NCBI GenBank assembly: GCA_028280485.1 | Contig: JANQLS010000006.1 | Span: forward strand, 1-48,827 | Length of the DNA stretch: 48,827 nt | Direction of reading: 5' to 3' | Source of the DNA: Planctomycetota bacterium | GTDB taxonomy: Bacteria > Planctomycetota > UBA8108 > JACQVS01 | Translations under genes and position numbers: made by a program | Shown: in pieces, positions 26,327-34,790 of the stretch | Position numbering within the stretch: position 1 is the stretch's first letter | How the letters are laid out: each line of letters begins with the position of its first letter | The notes under the pieces: model-generated | Database searches by the model: none | What the model saw: the letters and a program-made list of their open reading frames with translations, nothing else | What the model was told of the DNA's origin: nothing

Positions 26327-28324
26327 CTATGAGCCTCGATTTCGCTTTCGATCTTCAGGGGAAAGAAGGATTCTTGAGTAGACGTACTCTTTAGCTTTTT
26401 TGTCGTAAACCAAATGGCCGATCTCCCCGCCAAACTTTTGGTAATAACGCACTACGATTCGGTCTTTTCCTTCTTCCCATTCAGTCACCTTAATACAGTT
26501 CCTGAAGGTTTCATTATGGAGTGTGACCATGGGAGTTGCTTCGACCGTGACCTCAGACTTAACTCCCGCGACCTCATTGTGAAGGGTGAGTTTTCTGACT
26601 GTAGGGTCTTTGGGTAAGCTGAGAAGAGTTCTTCGTTCTAAAATTTCTAGTTCACCGGTTTCAGGGTTTGGTAGCAAGAATTCTTGATAGATCGAATCGG
26701 TGGATCGATCTAAGCCCCACCAAAACCGTTGCCCATCTTCAGAGCCTTCGACGAGGACTCGGTTCGGGCCATCCTTCGTTAAGATTTTAAATGTGATTCT
26801 GGATGGTGCTTGAAATTGAGTTTCGCCCCTTTGTTTACGGTGAACTTCATAGATGAAAGAACTACCCGCTTTGAGAGGGAAAAAATAATCTTCCACCTTT
26901 CCCGCGAGGGCTGGCAATATCTTGAATTGGTCTACCTGGTTGACATCTTCGGGGGGAACTTCTTTGGTGGGTTCTTTTTGAATCACCGGAGAGGCATTTG
27001 AGGAAGAAGCCTGCTTGCTGATCTTAATTTCAGTCCGAGAGAAGAATCCAGAGATCTGTTGTGAGTAATGTCGCCCTTGAGGAGATTGTAAAAACAATAA
27101 GACTCCCCCAAAGAATAGACTCACCAGAACTGAGAATAATGTGATTTGACTCAGGGTGGTCAAATTACGAGAGAAGATACCCTTTTTCTTTCCCAAGGCT
27201 TTCTCTACAAGGGGCAGTTCATCGATTCGATTGAGGAATTCTTCCGCTGAGGAGTAGCGAAGATCGACGTCGGTCGCCAGTGCTTTCGCCAAGACCTCAA
27301 ATACCGAATGAGGGACATGCTGACGCGGAGACTTTCTCGAGGGGCGTACTAATCCCCCCTTGGCGTCTTCCAATTGGCGTTCACTTGGAGGAATTCCGTA
27401 CAGCATTTCGTAGAGGATCATCCCCACCGAAAATAGATCACTCCGGGCATCGAGCTCGTCTCCCATCGCCTGTTCGGGGGACATGTAACGGGGGCTCCCG
27501 ACGATTCCACCGTGAGTGATATCGAGCTCAGACCGATCGACCTCCGACAGATCCTTCGCTAAACCAAAATCTCCGATCTTGATTTGTTCTTGAATCTGAC
27601 CGGATTGAAGAGTGAAGGAACTCACTTCTTCAATAAAGATATTACCGGGTTTGAGGTCGCGGTGAAGGATGCCTTTTTGGTGGGAGGTTTTTAGAACCTT
27701 CAGGATCTCGCGAGCATAAAGCAGTGATTGCTCGACGGGAATAAACCCTAACTGGGAGAGACGGTCTTTGAGGGACTCCCCTTCACAGTAATCCATCGTG
27801 AAGTAGAGCATGCCTTCCCGAGTTTGTCCTAACTCTCTCACTTGAATGACGCCCTGATGGGAAAGCGACATCGCGAGTCGAGCTTCTCTGAGAAATCGAA
27901 GGCGGAAACTTTCGTTTTTGGAAAGCTCTTTGTGAAGAACTTTCATCGCGAAGATCACGGGGTCATCAAAAAGGAGGGACTCCACTTTAAACACAACCCC
28001 GAATCCCCCTTCGCCGAGGACGGAGAGAACTTTGTAGCGTCCGTCGATCACTCGACCGATCCAAGGATGGTCTTCACTCTCTGACGGGCTTAACCATGGA
28101 GCTCGCGGATATGAATCTTGGGGAGTTGAATCTGGATCGACTTCGGAACTGATTTGAGTTTCTAAGAAACTATAACCACACTCTGAGCACTGACGAGATC
28201 CCGCCGGTGAAACGGCTCGACACTTCCTGCAGGTGATGCTTTCAAATTTGGAGAATGAACCACTGTCTCGGGTGAGAGAGCGTTTGATGAGTGGATCATC
28301 CTGGCCCTTTGGGGACCATACCAT
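26327..28324 (-). CDS. Membrane Ser/Thr protein kinase (Hanks-type) with N-terminal zinc ribbon
   Basis: The 665-aa product is an integral-membrane signalling kinase. Residues 32-49 form a CxxC-CxxC zinc ribbon (Cys 32, 35, 46, 49). The kinase domain covers about 97-370: glycine loop GEGGFGVV (104-111), K128 in the AMKVL strand, HRDLKPGN (221-228), DFG at 252-254 and GSPRYMSPEQ near 276-285. All essential catalytic residues are present. One membrane helix lies at about 393-413 after a basic stretch, leaving a 250-residue extracytoplasmic C-terminal domain (YFFPLKAGSSFIYEVHRK onward) with no PASTA repeats, which I do not recognise as a known sensor. Planctomycete genomes are rich in such kinases. 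The substrate is unknown. Confidence 0.93.
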   Translation of the reverse strand: MVWSPKGQDDPLIKRSLTRDSGSFSKFESITCRKCRAVSPAGSRQCSECGYSFLETQISSEVDPDSTPQDSYPRAPWLSPSESEDHPWIGRVIDGRYKVLSVLGEGGFGVVFKVESLLFDDPVIFAMKVLHKELSKNESFRLRFLREARLAMSLSHQGVIQVRELGQTREGMLYFTMDYCEGESLKDRLSQLGFIPVEQSLLYAREILKVLKTSHQKGILHRDLKPGNIFIEEVSSFTLQSGQIQEQIKIGDFGLAKDLSEVDRSELDITHGGIVGSPRYMSPEQAMGDELDARSDLFSVGMILYEMLYGIPPSERQLEDAKGGLVRPSRKSPRQHVPHSVFEVLAKALATDVDLRYSSAEEFLNRIDELPLVEKALGKKKGIFSRNLTTLSQITLFSVLVSLFFGGVLLFLQSPQGRHYSQQISGFFSRTEIKISKQASSSNASPVIQKEPTKEVPPEDVNQVDQFKILPALAGKVEDYFFPLKAGSSFIYEVHRKQRGETQFQAPSRITFKILTKDGPNRVLVEGSEDGQRFWWGLDRSTDSIYQEFLLPNPETGELEILERRTLLSLPKDPTVRKLTLHNEVAGVKSEVTVEATPMVTLHNETFRNCIKVTEWEEGKDRIVVRYYQKFGGEIGHLVYDKKAKEYVYSRILLSPEDRKRNRGS

Positions 28325-28814
28325 AAACTTACGTTCCGTAGTTTTTGTTATGGATCTTCGTGCGGTTTAACGTTGGTTTTAAATCGGGACTTCAACTCTG
28401 AGATGGCTTGACCGAAAAAATCAAACTTGAGAGTGAACCAAAATAAAATGGAGTTAGTGTGCTATTTCAGATCCGTTTGCGCGAATAGTTGACTCTTGGT
28501 TGACAGATAGTTTGCTAGCAGCCAACTAACTACAATTAACTCCTGTAACGAGTTACTGGCTACCAGACTTTTCGTTCTTTATATCCCATCCTAAGGCTAT
28601 CAATTCATGGGTTTCAAAGGAAAAATCTACCAATATAGGGTGCGGCGAAGCTTCCAAACGTCCTAAAATGTTGGGGAGTATCTACGAGCTCTCAAAGACG
28701 AGCCTTCCGCCCCTACTTTTAATTTTAAAGTATGAACGAACCGACGGAAATCAAAGCGCAGACTCTTATTTAAAACTCACCATAGTTATTTACTCTTCAA
28801 GGATTTAAGCGTTC

Positions 28815-28859
28815 AAAAAAAGAAGGTGGTGCTCATTGTGAGTACCACCTTCTTTTTTT
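28815..28859. terminator. Strong bidirectional intrinsic terminator
   Basis: Arms 28815-28830 and 28844-28859 pair perfectly over 16 bp (AGAAGGTGGT core, flanked by A7 and T7), and four further pairs (one a G-T wobble) extend the stem to 20 bp around a 5-nt loop. It probably ends the minus-strand transcript of the gene at 29047-30468, about 190 nt past its stop. Confidence 0.9.
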
Positions 28860-28899
28860 AAAGACTGTTTCTTAAACCGTTTTGCTCATTGAAAGCATC

Positions 28900-28960
28900 G
28901 TCGAGTTGGAATCAGCCCGGTCGCAAACGTTGGCGCGAATAGCCTACGTTTGGCGGAGTG
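28900..28960. repeat. Family 2 repeat, copy C
   Basis: This aligns ungapped over 61 nt with copies A and B, 12.6 kb away. The first hairpin is weakened (GAGTTG-GAAT-CAGCCC). The second is well paired: CAAACGTTGGC with GCCTACGTTTG has one mismatch, and its stem sequence differs from copy B on both sides while still pairing. It lies between a gene stop and its terminator, so it should be part of the 3' transcript. Confidence 0.8.
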
Positions 28961-29046
28961 AAGGCCAGAGCAAGATGAGGCATTGCCAAGGAGAATCATT
29001 GAATGGCCGTAACGGTTGCTCGCTGCTCTGAAAGAGCAGGAAAAAA

Positions 29047-30468
29047 TTAGTTACAAGTGAAAGACTCGCAAACTAAGTTAGGGCTCACCCCTTCACCTGC
29101 TTTTCCACAATCGGGGAAAGGTGATTTGGGTCGCGTTCCACCTAATCCGAATACGTATGAAATGAGGTTGATCGGATCGGTAATCTCGACAGCATTATTG
29201 CCATCGATATCGAATACCCCTAAGCAAGTCTCAGCCGTACCGAGAGTCACCTCGTTGGCTAATTCCGTATTGAATTGATAGCGGAGCATGTTGATCACAT
29301 CAGTGATATTAACGTTTCCGTTTTGATCGACGTCTCCACGAATAAAATCGGCGCCACCGGATACGCTACCCACTTGAATTGCGACTGTGGTCGGAGGATT
29401 GTTACTCGGGGCGATCAATTCTTCGGTTTTTCCAAAACGATCGATGGCGATCGCGACTTGAGGATCACCTAAGTCACCCGTCAAAGCGACCTCAGCTGAA
29501 TCCCCATCGTTGCCGGTGAGGTTCATAGATAGAGTAAAGAGATCGTGGGGACTCTTCAAGGGATCTAAGAAGACCGAGTTCTCATCGTCAGAGAGTAAGA
29601 GAGCAACGGTGATTCCCAGTTCTTTTCCTTGATCGTCAGTGACGACAGAAACGGAATAGAAAGGGTAATCTTCACCTGGTGCCTCGATGACATCGAGGAG
29701 TCCTGGGCCCATCGTTAATTCGTTGAAGGTGACGACGTCACTGTCGTAACCGACGCCGAATGAGAATCCACTAACGGGTAAAGGTGAATTGACGAGCTCA
29801 ATTCCGATATCTACAGAAGTGCCTGGGTCTCCCGAGGCAGCAGCAGAATCGAAATGAATTGAGTAGGCAGCCTCGCCGCCGACGACGACTGAAAGGGTGG
29901 AGTCGGTCGTGGGAACGATTTCTTCACCAGCGATATTTTCAATTTTGTTTTCGATTGCGGGATCGGAGAGAGAGTCAGCGAAACTGACACTTGAAGGTGA
30001 ACCCTCTGGAGTTGAAGTGGAGCCGGTGTAACTGATCTTGCTGATGGTGAAGCTTCCTTCACCCAAATCAAAACTTTGGATATCTTCTAAATCAAAGACA
30101 CAGCCGATCGTGATTCCACCCTCGACGGCTTGAGCATTGTAAAACTCTGGTCCTTGACCATCTCGAAGAAGTTCGGTCTCGAGGTCCGTACCTTCCCAAG
30201 TTGCAGAGTTATAAGTTAGGAAGGCATCATCGTGGGCGATCGCTAATTGAAACCCTTGGATAGCTTGCGAAGGATCTGCGGAGTCGTTCACAAGGATCAC
30301 ATCGACGGTTAGGTCTGAATTGAGTCCGATGAGAACTTCACCCGGGTTGAGGATTTGCTCTGAGTTTAATTCTAAGTCGGCACCTTGAGCAGTATTCACT
30401 ACCAAAAGTGTTGCTGTTAAGTACAAGCAAGCTCGGGAGAGTTGTTGAACTCTTCTGAGGAGATTCAT
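29047..30468 (-). CDS. Secreted protein with two cohesin-like domains and a C-terminal dockerin-like module
   Basis: The 473-aa product has a signal peptide (1-29, NTAQGA). A first beta-sandwich (about 40-190) and a second (about 205-355) have the cohesin-like pattern of alternating strands: DVILVNDSADPSQAIQGFQLAIAHDD, and later SVDIGIELVNSPLPVSGFSFGVGYDSD. Residues from about 375 are a paired EF-hand/dockerin-like module (IRGDVDQNGNVNITDVINMLRYQF; VFDIDGNNAVEITDPINLISYVF), with closing Cys residues. The cohesin-like call is by strand pattern and is moderate. If right, receptor and ligand type modules lie on one chain, which would allow chain-to-chain binding. The ATG has GGAGT about eight bases upstream. 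A similar gene lies directly upstream (30930-32336). Function unknown. Confidence 0.82.
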   Translation of the reverse strand: MNLLRRVQQLSRACLYLTATLLVVNTAQGADLELNSEQILNPGEVLIGLNSDLTVDVILVNDSADPSQAIQGFQLAIAHDDAFLTYNSATWEGTDLETELLRDGQGPEFYNAQAVEGGITIGCVFDLEDIQSFDLGEGSFTISKISYTGSTSTPEGSPSSVSFADSLSDPAIENKIENIAGEEIVPTTDSTLSVVVGGEAAYSIHFDSAAASGDPGTSVDIGIELVNSPLPVSGFSFGVGYDSDVVTFNELTMGPGLLDVIEAPGEDYPFYSVSVVTDDQGKELGITVALLLSDDENSVFLDPLKSPHDLFTLSMNLTGNDGDSAEVALTGDLGDPQVAIAIDRFGKTEELIAPSNNPPTTVAIQVGSVSGGADFIRGDVDQNGNVNITDVINMLRYQFNTELANEVTLGTAETCLGVFDIDGNNAVEITDPINLISYVFGLGGTRPKSPFPDCGKAGEGVSPNLVCESFTCN

Positions 30469-30842
30469 CTGTTATAACTCCGTAATCTATCTTGGAATCA
30501 ATTAGGTTTGTATAAGCCGTGACAAAATCATTATTAGGTCGAGGAGATAGTAGAGCTTGATGATCCTGAAGAGATTCAGGTCATCGGCTTACAGATCCAG
30601 AACTCGTCATCCAATATTCACCTAGATACCAGCTAGGTTGAACTAGACTCAATGGTTTCAGGGAGATTGGATTCCCGGAGGGCTTATTTCAGGAGCTATC
30701 TATTATAGACCTAAGAGCCTGAGATGGGGACAAGACTTCGGTGAGTTCTTCGGAAAAAAATAGGGCTTGGGAACTGAGGAAGGTCCAATTTTAGATGAAT
30801 CCATCGTTTCCGACTGACGCGTGCTTTGTTTTGCCCAAAATG
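30469..30842. other. Intergenic region upstream of the first cohesin/dockerin-like gene, no gene seen
   Basis: About 370 nt separate the start of the gene at 29047-30468 from the terminator of its upstream neighbour. Because that terminator is strong, this region should contain an independent promoter. No ORF or RNA gene is apparent. Confidence 0.45.
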
Positions 30843-30887
30843 AAAAAAAAATACCCCCACTGAGGCCTTGTGGCCTCGGTGGAGGTA
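30843..30887 (-). terminator. Intrinsic terminator of the upstream cohesin/dockerin-like gene
   Basis: A 16-bp stem (30852-30867 with 30872-30887) with one mismatch and one wobble closes a TTGT loop. On the minus strand the stem is followed by a run of nine T (30851-30843). It lies about 40 nt past the stop of the gene at 30930. Confidence 0.88.
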
Positions 30888-30929
30888 TGAGCTTAAATTG
30901 GACTGATTAGATTGCTAATCGGTTTCAGA

Positions 30930-32336
30930 TTAAGCTTCGCAGTTGCTGACTGCACAATCAAGGCCGTCTCCGGCGGGATCTTCAGCACAAGTGCGGAAAG
31001 GATCGGGGAGAGCAGGACCATTGAGGAAGATCCATTCGAGGATCATGATAGGATCAGCAGCATCGAGAGTTTCATCATCGTTGGCGTCGAGCATGTCGTC
31101 GCAATCGAAGAACTCGAGGTTGTTGAGGAAGATGTTTTGTGCACAGACAACACCATCAGTGACGTTGATTTTTCCGTCACCATTGCAGTCGCCACGGCTA
31201 AACTTCGTTCCAGGAACAATAATTTCACTGTCGAGAGTCACGACGAGAATTTCGTGGACTGGACAATCAGGAACGTCTGCAGTTGCGGGGATAACGGCGC
31301 CAGTACCACTGACGTCGACAACGTAACCAGCGGTGAATCCAGGACCACCGACACCAGGAGTGATGTCAACGGCGAGGAAAGAATCACCTTCGTTACCGAT
31401 AGCAGCCAAAGATGAGCCTAAAGCTACTTCTTTGATATTGTTGGCATCGGCAGCCAAAGTTGAGTTGGCAGCATTCGTTGAAGGAGTCTGAGAAGTTCCA
31501 GCTCCGTCGGTGATGATCAATTCGATCTTACGATCTTCATCGGTTCCAACAACTTCGTTTTCGAAAGTGAAAGCAGCGCCTTGTCGTTGAACACCCATTG
31601 AGAAACCGAGTGAATCGGTCATATTTCTCATTGAGATGGGGAAAGAAGCTTCGGTGATGCTGTAATCATCGGCAGTAGCAGCTGAACCGAAGTAGAAAGC
31701 CCAATCTGAACCTTCAACTGCACATTCTTCTACTACAACAGCTTCACCCATGATGACTCCGTCGTGAACTCGAGCAGGAGTTCTGGTGGCGGTACCAACG
31801 GTGAAGTTCACAGCAGTAGGAGGGGCGCCATTACTGGGGACCAAGTCGTTAACAAACTCAAGCTTGGTACCTTCAGCGGGGATGGCAGCGATCACATCAT
31901 AAGTGATTTTTACGAGAGCGATATCATTTTCAACTCTCAAGCTGGCTTGAGAAATGATATTCGCAACGAAAGCGACCACGATACCAGGAGCGGGATCGCC
32001 AACAGCTGGCTTAGCTTCTTTGAAGAAGTCATCAGGAAGGGTTAAACCATCCAAGGTCACTTCAGAAACTGCAAGAACAGCAGGATCGTGCTTGAGGCCA
32101 AAAGACCAACCTTTGATGTCAGCAGTGCTGTTGTTAAGGGCAACTAATGCGTTAACGGTATCACCCATTTTGACATCTTGGATCATGTTAGGGGCACCAG
32201 CGGCTTCCGTCCCGAAACGTACTTCGAGAGTTTCATCCAAGCAGGTGTCACCTTCACAAAAACCTCGTTCTTGAGCACTTAAAGGTGCTGAAGCAACGAG
32301 AGAAACTAGAGCGAGAAAAGCAAAGAACCGCTTCAT
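30930..32336 (-). CDS. Secreted protein with cohesin-like domains and a C-terminal dockerin-like module (paralogue of the next gene)
   Basis: I start this gene at the ATG at 32336, where GAGGAG precedes the codon and the protein opens with a clean signal peptide (MKRFFAFLALVSLVASAPLSAQ); an upstream in-frame start at 32375 adds 13 residues with no signal logic. The 468-aa product has a first cohesin-like beta-sandwich (about 35-170; VNALVALNNSTADIKGWSFGLKHD), a second similar region (about 200-360), and a C-terminal paired EF-hand/dockerin-like module (SRGDCNGDGKINVTDGV; LDANDDETLDAADPIMIL). Layout and size match the gene at 29047-30468, so they look like diverged duplicates, each with its own terminator. 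The whole gene is rich in Ala, Val and Asp, as expected for a secreted structural or binding protein. Function unknown. Confidence 0.82.
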   Translation of the reverse strand: MKRFFAFLALVSLVASAPLSAQERGFCEGDTCLDETLEVRFGTEAAGAPNMIQDVKMGDTVNALVALNNSTADIKGWSFGLKHDPAVLAVSEVTLDGLTLPDDFFKEAKPAVGDPAPGIVVAFVANIISQASLRVENDIALVKITYDVIAAIPAEGTKLEFVNDLVPSNGAPPTAVNFTVGTATRTPARVHDGVIMGEAVVVEECAVEGSDWAFYFGSAATADDYSITEASFPISMRNMTDSLGFSMGVQRQGAAFTFENEVVGTDEDRKIELIITDGAGTSQTPSTNAANSTLAADANNIKEVALGSSLAAIGNEGDSFLAVDITPGVGGPGFTAGYVVDVSGTGAVIPATADVPDCPVHEILVVTLDSEIIVPGTKFSRGDCNGDGKINVTDGVVCAQNIFLNNLEFFDCDDMLDANDDETLDAADPIMILEWIFLNGPALPDPFRTCAEDPAGDGLDCAVSNCEA

Positions 32337-32384
32337 CAATAACTCCTCAATTTGAAAAGGAGAACAAGTCTCCAAAACCCGTTT

Positions 32385-32474
32385 GAGTTAACTCCAAAAC
32401 GTTAACTCGAAAACCCAATTTTTACCTCCGTCTCGAGTTTGAAGAGGATTAACTCTCTTATTAATCGTTAACTT
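32385..32474. promoter_or_regulatory. Cluster of TTAACT(C/T) motifs upstream of a cohesin/dockerin-like gene
   Basis: TTAACTC occurs at 32388, 32402 and 32449 and TTAACTT at 32468, all within 90 nt and starting about 50 nt upstream of the start at 32336. The first two sit in an 8-bp palindrome (GAGTTAAC-8 nt-GTTAACTC, 32385-32408). The clustering suggests an operator or leader hairpin, but chance in AT-rich DNA cannot be excluded. Confidence 0.3.
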
Positions 32475-33441
32475 CCTCTCGAAACCACCCAATGGAAATC
32501 TCCGACTCGACTTCCATTTGTACCCGCATGTTCGAGAATGAAGTTTGAAGTGAGGAGTAAAAAGCTACTCGGCTACTGACTGACCGGTAGGAAGAATCAG
32601 CAGTAGATTCAACTTTTTAGACACAACTTCAAACCGACAATAAGAGACCCTTCAAACCGTCCCAATAGTTGTTGAAGAGACTTACACCAGTCGCTTCATA
32701 TTGAGATGGAGGATCACCATTCTTCTTAATAAAAAGACTTCAATGAAATCTCTTTAATCTGAAGCCACCAGAATACAGCCCTGGTGGGAGGCCCAAGCCT
32801 CGTCGTGAAATTCCCAAAGACCCTGTGATTAAGATTCCCTTTAACTTCCTTTGAATGTGAATGAAATTCACAGCCGTAAAGAAATAAAAGAGGAATGTCT
32901 CAATCTAAGAGTTTTAGATTCAGAATTCATGAATTGAAAGAGACTCAGAAAGAGTTCATTTCAACGTAGAATATTAACCGGGAGAAACTTCCTCGTTTCT
33001 TTCGCTGAAAGTATCAGACCACACGATCAGCGATTCCGATCTCCCTCACGTTCTAAATGGCAATAAGCGCTTTATCTCATGAAGGAGCTTTTAATAGATT
33101 AGATATTTTTAGTCGCAAACGTAAACAGGACGTAAATGGAGTTTTAAAATTTTAAGGTCAGTCCCTTACGACCCTGTAGGTCTGGGGAACTGAACTCGAA
33201 CTTGTACTCCGAGGTCGCTCCAAGGGCCCATAACATCTGGACAATTGAATGCAATGTTACCCCTGGGGCCTTTAAGCGTCAATCATGATTTCTGTGGAGT
33301 GGGCCCGGTTCTTGCTTTTTCTAAAGTGAGTTGGGATTTGAAATTGTCCATTTCAGTGACAAGCTTCCTGACTTTTTCAGTATTCCCTGATTCTGGCGGC
33401 CTTGAATTTGGGTGATGGATTTCTGAAGTTGTTTAAATTCA
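32475..33441. other. Intergenic region with a GC-richer block, possible RNA gene
   Basis: Nearly 1 kb with no convincing ORF. Most is AT-rich, but 33150-33310 is clearly richer in G and C (for example GGGCCC and CCCCTGGGGCC). A short stem ATAACAT/ATGTTAC can form there. I could not match it to RNase P, tmRNA, SRP RNA or 6S RNA, and no clear terminator follows. It may be an unrecognised small RNA or simply a promoter and leader region. Confidence 0.3.
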
Positions 33442-33696
33442 ATGCTTTATGGATTTGTTTGGGCTGCTGGCATATTGATTGCCTACTCTTTCATAAGCCA
33501 CTCTCATACGAGCTCCGCTTCGAAGCTCTTCCCTCGAGAACATATCAATTGTGTCGAAATTTGGGTGAATTCCCACCTCGACCCTGCCCGCATCTCCTGC
33601 GAAAGTTCCTTGAATCGAGAGATTTCTGCCCTAAAAGCGAGTCGATTTGATCCTGCTATTGGGCTTGATCACGAAAACCCCTCGTTTGAATCCTAG
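33442..33696 (+). CDS. Possible small membrane-anchored protein
   Basis: This 84-aa ORF starts with one hydrophobic segment (LYGFVWAAGILIAYSF) and continues with a polar tail (SSLNREISALKASRFDPAIGLD). It ends 11 nt before the next gene, whose ribosome-binding site follows the stop, as in coupled operon genes. Against it, the ATG has no good ribosome-binding site and an overlapping frame (33402-33650) is also open. I recognise no family. It is a tentative gene. Confidence 0.35.
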   Translation: MLYGFVWAAGILIAYSFISHSHTSSASKLFPREHINCVEIWVNSHLDPARISCESSLNREISALKASRFDPAIGLDHENPSFES

Positions 33697-33707
33697 AGGA
33701 AATTTCT

Positions 33708-34790
33708 ATGTCCCTCACTGATGACTCTCAATTTCTAACTGACTCTGAACTTAACCCTACACTCGACCCGGAACTCGAATCCGTATCCCGTTCGGTGCGT
33801 GTCGAACACATCAATCGGACGGGTATAGAAAAAGTGAGGGTTTTGAGTCAGTCGATGCTTCAAGAGCGTGTCGATCAATTAGTTGAAGAGCGCCTTCAAG
33901 AAATCGCTCAGAATTCAAATCCCCTCCCCCTCGAAATCGATGAGTTGCGAGACCAGCTTAAGAAACGCTGGGAAGAGACTGAGTCTCATCGGATGGAAGG
34001 ATTCAGCTCCTTTGAGAAACGTCTCTACGATCTCAAGGAAATGTTTGAGGGAATCCAATCTTCACTTACCCACCTCCAACTGGGTGTGAATACTCCGACA
34101 GAAACAACAGCGTTTGATTTGAAGGGCGAGAGTCCACTCCAAGAGTTTATCAATATTCTTAAAGGCAACGATTCTACCGTTGACTACCCCACCTTCGAAA
34201 CGACGCTGTCCGCGCCTGCTCCAAAAAAAGTTCCAGAGATCAAGCCGGATGTTAAGGCCATCTTCGAGCGTGCATTACCTGAGAGTTTGCCCTCTGAAGA
34301 GGTGGTTATCGAAGAAAAACCATCGAGAGCGGTTGAGGTGAATGCTTACTTAGGGAATTTGCCCCTTTCACCCGCTTCCCAAATCGATACTCCGGCTCTC
34401 GAAGAATCTAAGCACTCTTCGACCACGACGACTGACTTGAATGCCCTACCTCTGGCCAATGATGGAATTTTACGTTCGTTTGAACAAGCTTTCGGGATTA
34501 AAGTGCCGGAGGAAGTTAAGCCAGAATCTTGTCACCGATCCACCTCCTCAGCAAGCGCTGAAAAGAAGGCCCAATCGGCTGATCAGCAAAGAATGATTTA
34601 CTCGTTCCACACCCCTGATCGATCGGTTCAGAGCGGGGCGAATACCAACGGTGGCCAAGCTCACAATGGACTGGCTCACGGCGCTCAACCTAACTTACAT
34701 AAGCTCGCCCCCAGTTCGAATCACCAACTCGATAACCCGATTCAAGTCATCGGTTGTGGTGAATCGGCCCAGAGAAAATCTAACGGCTGA
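33708..34790 (+). CDS. Unknown protein with coiled-coil N-terminal half
   Basis: The 360-aa product has no signal peptide or membrane helix and is probably cytoplasmic. Residues 35-125 are strongly helical with heptad-like spacing (KVRVLSQSMLQERVDQLVEERL; LRDQLKKRWEETESH; FEKRLYDLKEMFEGIQ), suggesting a coiled coil and oligomerisation. Residues about 150-360 are rich in Pro, Ser, Thr, Asn and Gln and look disordered. I do not recognise the family. The ATG is preceded by GAGGAAA. Its last 96 nt overlap the 3' end of the convergent cysteine desulfurase gene, so the C-terminal tail is constrained by, or derived from, antisense of that gene; the tail composition (His-, Asn- and Gln-rich) is unlike the rest, consistent with read-through into antisense sequence. 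Confidence 0.72.
   Translation: MSLTDDSQFLTDSELNPTLDPELESVSRSVRVEHINRTGIEKVRVLSQSMLQERVDQLVEERLQEIAQNSNPLPLEIDELRDQLKKRWEETESHRMEGFSSFEKRLYDLKEMFEGIQSSLTHLQLGVNTPTETTAFDLKGESPLQEFINILKGNDSTVDYPTFETTLSAPAPKKVPEIKPDVKAIFERALPESLPSEEVVIEEKPSRAVEVNAYLGNLPLSPASQIDTPALEESKHSSTTTTDLNALPLANDGILRSFEQAFGIKVPEEVKPESCHRSTSSASAEKKAQSADQQRMIYSFHTPDRSVQSGANTNGGQAHNGLAHGAQPNLHKLAPSSNHQLDNPIQVIGCGESAQRKSNG

Larger units (their letters stand above)
28325..29046. other. Intergenic region with terminator and family 2 repeat
   Basis: About 720 nt lie between the kinase start and the stop of the first cohesin/dockerin-like gene, both on the minus strand. No gene is seen. It contains a strong terminator (28815-28859) and family 2 copy C (28900-28960). 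The 28325-28800 part is AT-rich and should carry the kinase promoter; a short palindrome, TAACTC-CTGTAAC-GAGTTA, occurs near 28540-28560. Confidence 0.6.

Noticed and set aside
33402..33650. An 82-codon frame overlapping the possible small membrane protein
   Set aside because: It ends away from the next gene and has a mixed composition; the overlapping frame at 33442-33696 is the better candidate.
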